From assembly GCA_033675265.1 (NCBI GenBank), contig JAUJYZ010000229.1, positions 1-64,000 of the forward strand: 64,000 nucleotides of DNA, written 5' to 3'. Below are positions 1-12,097 of this stretch, piece after piece. This DNA comes from Actinostola sp. cb2023 (taxonomy: Eukaryota; Cnidaria; Anthozoa; Actiniaria; Actinostolidae). A model generated the notes under the pieces. The model worked only from the letters and a program-made list of their open reading frames with translations, was not told the DNA's origin and made no database searches. Within the stretch, counting starts at the first letter, position 1. Each line of letters opens with the position of its first letter. The position numbers and the translations under genes were made by a program.

Positions 1-476
1 AACGTGTTGTGAGTGTGCGCTGATCAAAAGTACCGGGCTCACAAGTCGAGACCACAGGCAGCCCAACCATTGTTTCTGAGGCTACTCATACTAAATAAAA
101 ATATACTAGTAGTTTCTGGTAGAAAGTGAAGTGCTGCGAGTTGTGCACTGCCGTACATGGTAACACATAAAAGTGAAATGTAGCTTTCAATGCATGCATG
201 TATGTGAAATGTAGCTTTCAATGCATACATGTGGCTGTCCCTTGTCAGCAAGGTGCATTAGATTTAGTGGTAAAATAAAATAATAAAAATGCGGTATAAT
301 AATAACTTTATTACTGTGTCATGTGTTCTAGCTTACAAGAAACATATTTCCCTCCCATATATCTACTGATTCTCATTCCCACCCTTGTCCCATTGTTCCC
401 ATCCCACATCTCCATTGATTCTCATTCCCATCCCGGTCACATTGTTCCATTCCATGTCTCTATTAATTGGTGTTGC
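1..476. repeat. Repeat debris at the left edge
   Basis: Positions 1-35 (AACGTGTTGTGAGTGTGCGC onward) repeat 9271-9305, and 39-75 (GAGACCACAGGCAGCCCAAC) match the complement of 15640-15665. Two direct copies of GTGAAATGTAGCTTTCAATG lie at 172-232, and three CATTGWTCYCATTCCCA-like phrases at 367-460. No gene. Confidence 0.7.
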
Positions 477-480
477 TTAA

Positions 481-3400
481 GGATACGGTTCACCTTGGCG
501 GGTACGTCTCGGAAAACATTTTTAATTTCCTTATTATTTGACCAATTCCCATCAACTTTACATCATTTTAAAGCTAATAGAATGAAGATCGCTATAATAC
601 CGTGATATTTTCTTTTAAATTAAAAATGGAGACGTCGCGGGTCATTGTTTTGAAAACGACCGTCTCCGTTTGACCGAATTAATAGACCTTGCGTTACATC
701 CGACTCTATTGATCTTTATACCATATTAATCACGACACTTTGACCTGTCAAACCGTGTCAGGCTTTTGTCATATTCGATGTCGATCAAAAGTTATCTTAG
801 TTGAAGTTTAATCAATCATAAATGTTGTTTCTTCTTCAGTTAACACGTTATAACTTTTGAGCAAAAATCAAAATCAAAAATCCCTGACACGGTTTTTATG
901 TACAGTTAGTCTGCTAACTTGTGTCAAAGTTTTAGCAAAATCCATCAAATCTAAGTACCCTATTAATTCAAAAATATCTTGGTAACTTTGCGAAAACTCA
1001 ACAAGGAGAAAATGACCTTTGAAAATTTGCAAACATTGTCACGCACACTTCCTGCAACGGACACCATGCCATCCAATCACGTTCATCCTTCACCACATTG
1101 TTTACATTGAGGACGCAGAAATAGTAAGGTCGTATTACTTATTGCTCTCGTTTGCGCTCAAACTTTAAGGTGGCTCACCTTGATTACTCAGACGCACACT
1201 ACCCCAACTTTGAACGGCTGATACTTCACTGTCTGAGCTCGGTCGGGTAAACTGCGTCACACATTTACTAGAGTTTGAATGAACTTTCCAAAAAAGTAGG
1301 TTTGATTGACATCGGCGTTAACATAGCAATGATAGGCTGACGTCTTAGTTTTTGCATATCAGTAATTTTCTCGACATCTAGACCTAAACTTTGAAATCGA
1401 CTAATGTCTCTTATATTCTAGATGGAGATCTTCAAGACTGCAAAGTTTGACAACATTCTATGAGAGCGTTTTTGAAATATATTGGATTGGATATTTTCCA
1501 GCAAAAATGTAAATATTCGCCTTACTTTCTGTTATATCATCGATGCCAGTGTTTTCCTGACAGATCGAAACAATGTTTCACCATATATCATTACTATGGC
1601 ATAAAACTACTTGTCTTGAAAGTTTCATCAAGTTTGATGCACTAGATTTTAGTCGATGAAGCAAAAGTGATGTCATAAATATGCTCATTTTACTTACAGA
1701 AGTAAAGTCTTTGTTACGGAAGCTTTTATTTCAAAGCTAGTGGATAGATATTTTTAAAAGTCTTTAGATCTGAAGTCTATCATGTCATGCTATATCTCTG
1801 TAAATTGCAAGCGCATTGAACCATTTTAAGGGTGCGAAATAAAACTAAAAGTATAAGGGACGTTTGCATTCATCTTCAAAAGTTTCATTGCCGTATTATT
1901 TGTTGACAGTTGGTTTATTTCCGGAATTTGTCCTTTGTCTATATTCTACATATTTCTGTGCTTTTAAATCAACAAACTTGCCATGCCTGCTTGCAACGCT
2001 TCGCCGCTGCCGGAGTGATCGTGAAAATGCTGATCTTAGTACAATGGCATTGACATAGGCTGCGGTCACACAAGCTATCACGCTGTCATAGCGATTTTTT
2101 GAAGAAGTAGGATAGCGTTCGTTGTTGTTTTCACATTGACAATTTCTCAGATTTTTGACTGCAGTTACACAGTTCTTGGTCATTCTAGAAATGAACGATA
2201 TTTTTGTTGCATTCACTTTTTTTTCATTCTGAATGAGCACATCAAGGCGCACAAATTAAATTGCATTGAAGAAACGAAGCTTGCAGTACAATCTTATGGT
2301 TTTTGTGTTTGTTTTAATGAAATTGTTTTGTTTTTAACAACTTTATTGGACACAAACTTACTGTGGCAAAAAGAAAATACAATAGGTGAATACAAGTTTT
2401 TTTCAAGCGTGTTACATCTGCGTGACCGCAGCCTATCTGTCAATGCCATTGTACTAAGATCAGCATTTTCACGATCACTCCGGCAGCGGCGAAGCGTTGC
2501 AAGCAGGCATGGCAAGTTTGTTGATTTAAAAGCACAGAAATATGTAGAATATAGACAAAGGACAAATTCCGGAAATAAACCAACTGTCAACAAATAATAC
2601 GACAATGAAACTTTTGAAGATGAATGCAAACGTCCCTTATACTTTTAGTTTTATTTCGCACCCTTAAAATGGTTCAATGCGCTTGCAATTTACAGAGATA
2701 TAGCATGACATGATAGACTTCAGATCTAAAGACTTTTTAAAATATCTATCCACTAGCTTTGAAATAAAAGCTTCCGTAACAAAGACGTTACTTCTGTAAG
2801 TAAAATGAGCATATTTATGACATCACTTTTGCTTCATCGACTAAAATCTAGTGCATCAAACTTGATGAAACTTTCAAGACAAGTAGTTTTATGCCATAGT
2901 AATGATATATGGTGAAAACATTGTTTCGATCTGTCAGGAAAACACTGGCATCGATGATATAACAGAAAGTAAGGCGAATATTTACATTTTTGCTGGAAAA
3001 TATCCAATCCAATATATTTCAAAAACGCTCTCATAGAATGTTGTCAAACTTTGCAGTCTTGAAGATCTCCATCTAGAATATAAGAGACATTAGTCGATTT
3101 CAAAGTTTAGGTCTAGATGTCGAGAAAATTACTGATATGCAAAAACTAAGACGTCAGCCTATCATTGCTATGTTAACGCCGATGTCAATTAAACCTACTT
3201 TTTTGGAAAGTTCATTCAAACTCTAGTAAATGTGTGACGCAGTTTACCCGACCGAGCTCAGACAGTGAAGTATCAGCCGTTCAAAGTTGGGGTAGTGTGC
3301 GTCTGAGTAATCAAGGTGAGCCACCTTAAAGTCTTCGCGAGGCTGCCTGCTACGATCGTAAAATAATAATATTCCGAAATCAAAAAAAGCGAAAACCATC

Positions 3401-3646
3401 AAATAGGGACAGGATCTAGAGAAGGTACCGAAAGAAGCATTACAGGACTCCCGGTCCTAATGGGATTATGACACCAAAGACGTTGTGTTTAGAAATCAGA
3501 AATCCGTGTTTCTTGCGAATATCTCGTAAATAAAAAACATTTTCAACCAGAAAACACTAAAAAATGAAATTTCGATATGAAATCCATCCGTTAGTGACAA
3601 AAACAAAAAATCGTCAAACTTTTTCCACTCAAGGTGAACCGTATCC
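481..3646. mobile_element. Outer TTAA-flanked TIR element
   Basis: The ends GGATACGGTTCACCTTG and inverse AAGGTGAACCGTATCC are flanked by TTAA (477-480, 3647-3650). Only about 17 bp of each end match. The interior holds the hairpin element 1169-3325, so the true outer element is about 1 kb. No transposase ORF. Confidence 0.8.
1169..3325. mobile_element. Hairpin (foldback) element 1, arms about 900 bp
   Basis: Left arm 1169-2069 and right arm 2422-3325 are nearly identical inverted copies, with a 352-bp loop at 2070-2421. The ends are GGTGGCTCACCTTGATTACT. TTAA flanks both sides (1165-1168, 3326-3329). Mirror-image ORFs in the arms (for example MRAFLKYIGLD on each strand) are by-products of the symmetry. 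Confidence 0.93.
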
Positions 3647-3650
3647 TTAA

Positions 3651-5940
3651 GGTGGTTCCAGCATAATGAATGACCGGTTTGCCGTATTTTTTAACTCGCT
3701 CGCTCCGCGTCAATATTGCTTGGATTGTTTTCTGCTTAACACAAATACTAATTCAACTATTCTGCCTTTCGATGATGTATTCAAAATTATCATTGTAAGC
3801 TGCGTTTGTGAATGCCAGCTGATATTCGAACGACACCATGTTCACTAAAACTGCTGCCAAGCGTTATTCCCTAATACGATTATTTTTAAACTTCGTCAAC
3901 GGTTTTTTAAGATCCCTAGTAATGTTCTGAGGAGGTAAGAAGGAAATCGTTCGAGCCGAAATCACGTAACAACACAGGTCCGAATATTGACAACAAACAT
4001 ATGAACTGGTCAACACAGTGTCATAGAGTGGCAACCATTCGACCGATTTTAACGATTTTAATGGACCAGTATTATCCACTTTTCATAACACTGCTATCCA
4101 AAGCTCAGACTTTTAACTTAAATACTGACTTTGCAGATGAATTTTGAGCAAAGGCATCTAAACGCTTGAGAATGTCACATTTTAAAAATTCACATTTTCT
4201 CAACTTTCTCGTTCATTCGCTCAACCAAATCGTAGATATTCTAGTGACAGTAAGTCTAACCCTTCCTGGATATGTTGGACTATTCAGCTGGGTTTGAGCG
4301 TGCGAAATGTTAGGAAAAAAAGAATAAATAGCGAGACTGGTCGACTCGCATGAAAACTTCGCCGAGAGTCAATGATAATATATTCAATCACGAACTTTTT
4401 CGGCGCTTCGGCAGTTTCACTCGAGTGAACGTGGTGTAATGTATGCGCATTTAATTAGTCACGTTATCCGTGACAATAGCGAACTCTTTTTATTTATTCT
4501 TCTAGACGTGACCAAACGCTTTGATTTTTTTTCCTAGTTGTTATTTATCATATAGCCGTGCGTATTGATCATTGTGAGATATATCATATATGATTTAGTT
4601 GTTGTTTGAATAACGTTTACAACGTTTTCTATGTCTGGATGACAGTGTTCGTATACATTTGAAGTCAAGCACAACTAAAAAATGAGTACTACAATGATGG
4701 GTGATCCTTGCTTTTATATCACTGCACACATTTTTTTTTGCCCGAGCGCAGCTGATGCAGTACTTTCACACATGTGGCAGTCAGCTCTACTGCAGCTAAA
4801 AATGCAATGTCGTTTCTGGATGTGTCGTAACAGCAATCATGGACAAATTTTCAATATCTCGAGAGGAAAAACGAAAACGTGGCGCCTTGTTCGTCGAGTC
4901 TTTACTCATTTTTTAGTTGTGCTTGACTTCAAATGTATACGAACACTGTCATCCAGACATAGAAAACGTTGTAAACGTTATTCAAACAACAACTAAATCA
5001 TATATGATATATCTCACAATGATCAATACGCACGGCTATATGATAAATAACAACTAGGAAAAAAAATCAAAGCGTTTGGTCACGTCTAGAAGAATAAATA
5101 AAAAGAGTTCGCTATTGTCACGGATAACGTGACTAATTAAATGCGCATACATTACACCACGTTCACTCGAGTGAAACTGCCGAAGCGCCGAAAAAGTTCG
5201 TGATTGAATATATTATCATTGACTCTCGGCGAAGTTTTCATGCGAGTCGACCAGTCTCGCTATTTATTCTTTTTTTCCTAACATTTCGCACGCTCAAACC
5301 CAGCTGAATAGTCCAACATATCCAGGAAGGGTTAGACTTACTGTCACTAGAATATCTACGATTTGGTTGAGCGAATGAACGAGAAAGTTGAGAAAATGTG
5401 AATTTTTAAAATGTGACATTCTCAAGCGTTTAGATGCCTTTGCTCAAAATTCATCTGCAAAGTCAGTATTTAAGTTAAAAGTCTGAGCTTTGGACAGCAG
5501 TGTTATGAAAAGTGGATAATACTGGTCCATTAAAATCGTTAAAATCGGTCGAATGGTTGCCACTCTATGACACTGTGTTGACCAGTTCATATGTTTGTTG
5601 TCAATATTCGGACCTGTGTTGTTACGTGATTTCGGCTCGAACGATTTCCTTCTTACCTCCTCAGAACATTACTAGGGACCTTAAAAGGCCGTTGACGAAG
5701 TTTAAAAATAATCGTATTAGGGAATAACGCTTGGCAGCAGTTTTAGTGAACATGGTGTCGTTCGAATATCAGCTGGCATTCACAAACGCAGCTTACAATG
5801 ATAATTTTGAATACATCATCGAAAGGCAGAATAGTTGAATTAGTATTTGTGTTAAGCAGAAAACAATCCAAGCAATATTGACGTGGAGCGAGCGAGTTAA
5901 AAAATACGGCAAACCGGTCATTCATTATGCTGGAACCACC
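3651..5940. mobile_element. Hairpin (foldback) element 2, arms 1,038 bp
   Basis: Arms 3651-4688 and 4903-5940 have exactly equal length and only a few mismatches; the loop is 214 bp (4689-4902). The ends are GGTGGTTCCAGCATAATGAA. TTAA flanks it (3647-3650, shared with the neighbouring element, and 5941-5944). Fragments occur at 17472-17545 and 22076. Confidence 0.95.
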
Positions 5941-5944
5941 TTAA

Positions 5945-8034
5945 TACAAATGCTAACACTATAATAATCTGGTCATAGACAGACAGCTATAGACATGAAC
6001 CAGCACTAAAAGCATGCAATACTTTGCACTATTTATGTTGCACACTTGTAATAGTTTGTACTCTAATCGGATATGCAGTAATTAATACAAATATGGATTC
6101 AATGAAATAGAGAATTGTGTTTGTGTATATTATATACAATGTTACTGGCCAGATATCAGGAAAGATGTCGAAGCCTCATAGCACACTTGTAGAAGATAAA
6201 AGTACATCAGGATGGATCGTATAATTTGATTCAGTAGTTGCCTCAATGGCAATGGCATGATTGGTTTGACGAAGACCAACGAGCTCGATCAGGTAGATAG
6301 GTCAGCGACAGCATCTGGGATACTAACTGTGTCTTTCAAAAGCATTCAAGTAGACCTTTTGCGTATAAGACATATGTCCTATGTACCAGGACGTCCTACT
6401 TATCAGGGCACGTGAACAAGATAATGAGGAGGTTCACACCGTATCTGCATGCTTTCACATTACCAACAATGTGCTATTGTTAGTGCTTGTGTTAATCTTT
6501 TGTTAGTTTGTATGCTGCATACCATTAATGCTAGAGTGCATTCAATAGCACGAACAATTCGAACAAATAGTGCAAAATACCACTAGTTTCAACAAATTAT
6601 TTTGTGTGCACGCATTATAACCGTCAGAAAAATAATAAAAATAACAACAAAGGAATGATGTAAATCGATAACATTTTGTAAAGTATGGTCTGTCCTACGG
6701 GTCCGCAGTAATTGGCTAACGCTGTTGTGGTGACCCTGCTATATGGCAAAGCTAATAAAACAAAATAAAATAAAATAAAGTTGTTCAAACCATTCAACGT
6801 GGTTGTTATTGTTTGAACCGCAATATATTGTGCAACTGTGCTAACTGAAATATGCAATTTATTTATAGTCACTAAATAGTTAGTATTTTATGGATACAAC
6901 GCGTGCACTCCATCGACTGAAATTGTCTATGCCAGAGTCAGCTGTGCCAATCATTGTTGTTTTTTTTGCATTAAACAGTATATTTATGTGGAATTCCGTT
7001 AGTACATTAATGATATTTGCATATTTATACTAATATCCTTGCCAATCCCCCTCCCCCTTTCCCTTCCACTCCCCCTTCCCCCTTCCCTTTGGGCCGCTAC
7101 GCAGGCTACTTGTACCGCCGCAAAAATGATCCCAAGTCGCCGCAAAAGTGATCCTGTGAAATTTGTGAAATTTGAGAATCTGTAAAGTTTGGACTGCGGA
7201 ACTGACGGCAAAGATCGAGAGTATCCCAAAATTGCATTAATTTTTCTTGCAAACAATGACTGTCAGTTTTTCAACAAAACAAAAGCAAAATCCTGATTTT
7301 AAATTGATTTTATCCATTCATTATTTTTTCTTACCTTTTTTAATTCTTTCTTTCTCAATTTTAAAGTGTCTATCACCCTTATTTTTTCATTTTAGAAATC
7401 ACTTGAATATGAAGTGAATATTGGGGTGGTTCAGTGTTATTTGATTTGAGCTTCGCATTAATGTCAGTTATAGAGGTTTTAAATCATGACATGCTAATTT
7501 TGTGACGACGTTAAAGCAGGCATTTTCCATAATTTATTAAGTGATTTTCAAGTAGCGCTTTGAACTGAAATAATTAAAAATGATATGGAAGTATGCAATG
7601 AAAACTAAGGAAAGTTTCTGCAGTTTTAAAATGTCAGTAATGTGCACTAGGGTGTTTTTGTATAATAAATGATGTCTCCTCATACGTCACTTTATTTGCA
7701 TTTTGAGATTTCAAACCCTTATTACCGCACATATCCAAAGCTCCAAATCACGAAGTTTCAAATCCTGTGACTATTCACCCTATTTTTTAATGTTAACTTA
7801 TTGATACATGAAGGTTCTTCTATCCACTTTCAATTGCTAAAGTTTAGCAACGAATGAATAAAAGAAAGTAAGTAAATTAGGAGAAAAAAATTAATAGTAA
7901 TCTGACACCAGAACGAGGTATAAATGCAGTTGATATCTGTGTGGTAACTTGATTATTCGGGATTATGTTTTAAAATTTGTGTGAATCGCTGCGATCGCTG
8001 GGCATGTTTTTCGATTCGGCGAACGTAGTGATCA
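5945..8034. other. Non-coding stretch with one TIR remnant
   Basis: AT-rich with no gene recognised. At 7025-7115 a pyrimidine-rich CCCCCTTCCC tract followed by GCTACGCAGGCTAC matches the terminal region of the Mutator-like element at 48228-49125, so a solo end remains here. TAAAATAAAATAAAATAAA lies at 6758. Confidence 0.6.
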
Positions 8035-8039
8035 AATGT

Positions 8040-8176
8040 GAACCAGGCTTTAGTATAAAACTAAGAACTAGAGAACCAGGCTTTAGTATAAAACTAAGAA
8101 CTAGAGAATCAGGCTTTAGTATAAAACTAAGAACTAGAGAACCTCCAGGCTTTAGTATAAAACTAAGAACTAGAGA
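8040..8176. repeat. 33-bp tandem repeat, four copies
   Basis: Four copies of CAGGCTTTAGTATAAAACTA plus AGAACTAGAGAAC; the last is offset by three extra bases. The 33-bp unit leaves frames open on both strands, giving repeated FSIKLRTRE or LVLSFILKP; neither looks like a gene. Confidence 0.93.
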
Positions 8177-8247
8177 AAAGAACACACAATGTCATCGCTA
8201 GCATGAAATAGATGGCAAACAATAAACCATGCACAACAAAATAAATA

Positions 8248-8400
8248 CAGTTCAACCTCCATTAAGCGACCACCCAAAATGTCAAGCCTATTGGTCGCTT
8301 ACGGGAGATGGTCGATTACGGGAGATGGTCGATTACGGGAGATGGTCGCTTACGGGAGATGGCCGCTTACGAGAGCTCAGACAATTAGGGGGTCTAAATT
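8248..8400. mobile_element. MITE end with GCGACCACC motif and short tandem repeat
   Basis: ACAGTTCAACCTCCATTAAG then CGACCACCC is a TA-flanked MITE end common in marine invertebrates. It is followed by five GGGAGATGGTCGMTTAC units of 17 bp (8303-8375). Only one end was recognised. Confidence 0.55.
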
Positions 8401-9257
8401 TTGCTTCATTAGCCTACGAGTAACTGCATGACTTACTCAATGCGCCAATGCCCATCTAAACCAACACTAATACTTTTTAATACTATATCCACAAATTTAT
8501 TTTACCTTTCCAACATGGATATACATGTATACAGCCAGGAGCTCCTGATACTCCTAATACAGCTCCTGATACAGCTAATTCAAAAAAACGTTGTCCTAGG
8601 TTTTGTTGCATATTGCATTCCCAGACCAAAGTGCATTGTGGTCGCTACAAATTGTGTGTTTTCTTCTATTTTGGGGTTCCAAAACCCGCAAACAAATATC
8701 AGGCAAGCCCTGACAGTCAACCATGATCTCAGTTTCGGCAACGCAAGGCAAACGAACACTCTATACTAATCGTATTACATTCCACGTTTGCAAAGAATTC
8801 CACAGTCACACTCGCTTGCATGCAGCAATAAAATTCACAACTTTCACAATGGCGAAATATTAATCTGCATACTTCATGTTTTCACGCCATTAATGGATCC
8901 CTATTTCTCTCACGTGCATGCATAACAATACCCTGACATAAGTAGGACATTCTGGTACATAGGACACATGTCTTATACACAAAAGGTCTAGTACATGCTG
9001 TCTCCTTCGGTCAACTCTGATCGACTGTAGAAGTAACTTAAGTACTTCATTGTGGAACTGGAGGTGACTGAGCACACAACCATAACAGCGCTGAAAACTC
9101 ATAAAAGAACATGGTCTTTCCCTTGAAATGTCACTAAATTGTTCATGACCCCGATGAATGCTTCCAGCAATGAATAAAGTTGTATTTAACATCATGGATT
9201 TGTAGAAAACGAACACTTTCCTGGCTTGAATCAGCGAAAAATAAACGATACTCAATA
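8401..9257. other. Non-coding stretch
   Basis: No supported gene. Phrases such as GACATATGTCCTATGTACCAG near 6367 and its inverse at about 8948 (GACATTCTGGTACATAGGAC) suggest relics of one repeat family split across the region. Confidence 0.4.
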
Positions 9258-9471
9258 TTAAAATCGATTGAACGTGTTGTGAGTGTGCGCTGATCAAAAG
9301 TACCGTGGCTCACAAAATCATCTCCAACCATCCACAAACTCCGTGAAAGTCTCGACTCTCGCCGCATCCACATAAGTGCCCAGATCCCACACGACCACAC
9401 ATGACACAGGAACTCCGTCAAGATTAGTTTCGCTGCTCGCTGCGCTCGCAGCAATTAGTATGCGCGCGTCT
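9258..9471. repeat. Left flanking direct repeat
   Basis: The segment 9364-9450 (CATCCACATAAGTGCCCAGA to TTAGTTTCGCTGCTCG) recurs in the same orientation at 15672-15760, framing the 6.3-kb block between. The first 35 bp also recur at position 1. Confidence 0.8.
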
Positions 9472-11250
9472 TTTGTTGATGGGTTTCCTGTGGTAGAACG
9501 CGCGCGCGATACGTATTATATTGGGTTCCCTGTGCATAGAAATGTATGATGTTGGGATCCCTGTGCGCATCCCGCGCGTCCCGCAGTACATGTGTATATT
9601 GAAACAAGGTATGAAACTCGGTCACGTGACAAATACGTTTTTGCTCCTAATCTTTGTCAATATGACGTGAAAATTCAATTTTTCTTCGAATAACTAAACT
9701 TTACCGTATTCTCTAAACACTTCATAAGTTTCAGCCGTATAACTTCACCGTACGCTGAGAAATTTTAATTTTGACATATTGCGCCTCATGGACCGATGTG
9801 CGGTACACGCAGCTGGTGCACTTTTCCGTGAAGCAGTCGGATTTTACCTTCGAGAGGACATCGGCCAGCGCTCGGCAAATCTGCATTGTGCTCTTTTTGC
9901 AAGTTTTAATATATATATGTTCACTAAACATAAGTCAAAACATCTACAATATACTTTATTTGTTTTCTATTTTGATTTTTATAAAGTATTTGTATTGTGT
10001 TTTGATTTTTATCGATTAAAATGTTTTAAAATTGAGGCATTGTGTTTTATGAATGCTGAATAGTCTCAATATTTAGTCCTGCACAACACATTTTTGCTAT
10101 CAGTGCTTATTAAACTAAATGACAAACAGACGTATTTATTTCAACAATCAGTTAAAATAAGTTTACCAGCATTTTACACACTGTTTTTCCATTCTTTCTG
10201 TACAATTTATTCACTATATTGATCAGTAATAACATGGATATTAAATACGATCGACAAGTTGTGAATGAATAACAAACATCGGAGTTGAAAGCGATAACGG
10301 ATAAGCTTACTTACGTTCTTACGAAAACCGTATTTAAAATTACTCTGTGTTTCTCTCAGATGATAATAAATGTGAGTTGTGCTACAGTCAATGACAATAA
10401 TGAACAACTGTTAATATTTTAGTTCACGGCAGCTTCATGAGTCCATCTCCATTCATGACTCCTTCGAAGTCGGTGAATTTGAGTTCGTCTATATTTTGGC
10501 ATTTTTTGCTTCAGATAATTTATGCTGTTGTTTTAAGAAGTCCTGTAAGAAAGTACAAAATAACGTCAAACGCTTTGTAGATGAGAGAGTCATAATGTTT
10601 AAGCAGATGAAGAACTATCAGTCATTTGAGAGCTATAGGTTCCTTTTCATGTAGTGTAAGCTTATATATTTCGATCACTGACAACTACACAAGTCAAATA
10701 GCTCAGTCATAAGTTATGAAAAATAACTGATTTGCTGAGGATTATTAAGCAGCCCTTCTGCCCTAGTAAGCTTATAGGCAAGTGCTTTTATTAGAGAACA
10801 GTTAGAGCAAAAACCACTAAAACCTCAAGAAAACACTTCAGAAAACATATTTAGTTCAGCTTACTTTTCAACAAAACTGTCGTGTGTCGAGCACAACATA
10901 CAATTCTCCACCATTCAAAATGAAAAAAGGCTACTTTAAACCCGTCGAGCTTCTTCTAAAGTTACGTAAAGTTGACATGAATTGTGAACTTCTAAACTTA
11001 CCATGGATAAGGAATAGAATCCAAACGATTACACCGAAAAAATCATGTTTTGTTTCATCAACTTCTCCGCCATTTTTCAAAACTTCAGTGACTTTATCCT
11101 GGGTACCCCCCACGGGCCTGTAGCGTGCGACGACTTCGGCTCTTCGGCTCACGGAAAAGTGCACCAGCTGCAGGTACCGCACATCAGGCCATGATACGCC
11201 ACAGGCAGCCCAACCATTGCTTTTGAGGCTACTAAATAATTCCCCAAAAA
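9472..11250. mobile_element. Long inverted-repeat element, copy A
   Basis: It begins TTGATGGGTTTCCTGTGGTA and GCGCGCGCG. The ACCGATGTGCGGTACACGCA and GCACTTTTCCGTGAAGC region (9789-9835) is inverted at about 11148-11190. Most of copy A recurs in copy B (for example TGAGGCATTGTGTTTTAT, TGTCGAGCACAACATACAAT). No intact transposase. Confidence 0.75.
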
Positions 11251-11845
11251 ATTTTTTGATGGGCTTCCTGTGGTAGAGCGCGCGCGCATTTATATATTGG
11301 GTTCCCTGTGTATAAAAATGTATAATGTTGGGATCCCTGTGTACCTCCTGCGGGATGCGCCCGCAGCGAATGTGTATATTTAAACAAGGTATGAAACTCC
11401 ATCACGTGACAAATACGTTTTTGACCCTAATTTTGTCAATGTGATGTGAAAATTCAATTTTTCTTCGAATAACTCAACTTGACCGTATTCTCGAAGCACT
11501 TTGTAAGTGTCAGTCGTCTAACTTCAACGTACGCTGAGAAACTAATTTTTGAAATTTTGAGCGTCGTGGACCGATGTGCGCCGCGTTTCGTTGGTGCACT
11601 TTTCCGTGAGGCAGTCGGATTTTACTTTCGAGAGGACATCGGCAAGCGCTCGGCAAATCTGAATTGTGCTCTTTTTTGCAAGTTTTAATATTTATATTTT
11701 CACTAAACATAAGTCAAAACATTTACAATATACTTTATTTGTTTTCTGTTTTGACTTTTATATAGTATTTGTATTGTGTTTTGATTTTTATCGATTAAAA
11801 TGCTTTAAAATTGAGGCATTGTGTTTTATAAATGCAGAATAGCAT

Positions 11846-12097
11846 ACTATTCGCGGCAGTCCCTTTCACGCTCGCTTAATAAGAGATGGAGAAATGCAAC
11901 CGCGCTTGAGTGAGTTGGAAGTGCAAAGGGATAGGGGCAGGGAGGGGAGAGGAAAGAGCACGGTAGCTTTTGGAGGCAAGCGCGAAAGAGAGTGTCAAGC
12001 CAGTAGCCAATAGCCGAAGGGTTCTTACGCGAACTGGGCAGTAATTAGATGCAGAGCTCTTATTTATACTCGCGCTGCAAGGGACTGGCGCGAATAG
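11846..12097. mobile_element. Short element of a tandem pair (252 bp)
   Basis: It runs from CATACTATTCGCGGCAGTCC to GGGACTGGCGCGAATAG; CTATTCGCG/CGCGAATAG are inverted ends. Its last 85 bp (GGGTTCTTACGCGAACTGGG onward) match the end of the longer neighbour. Confidence 0.75.

Noticed and set aside
1460..3034. Paired ORFs of identical sequence on opposite strands
   Set aside because: Symmetry of the hairpin arms; no codon bias or domain.
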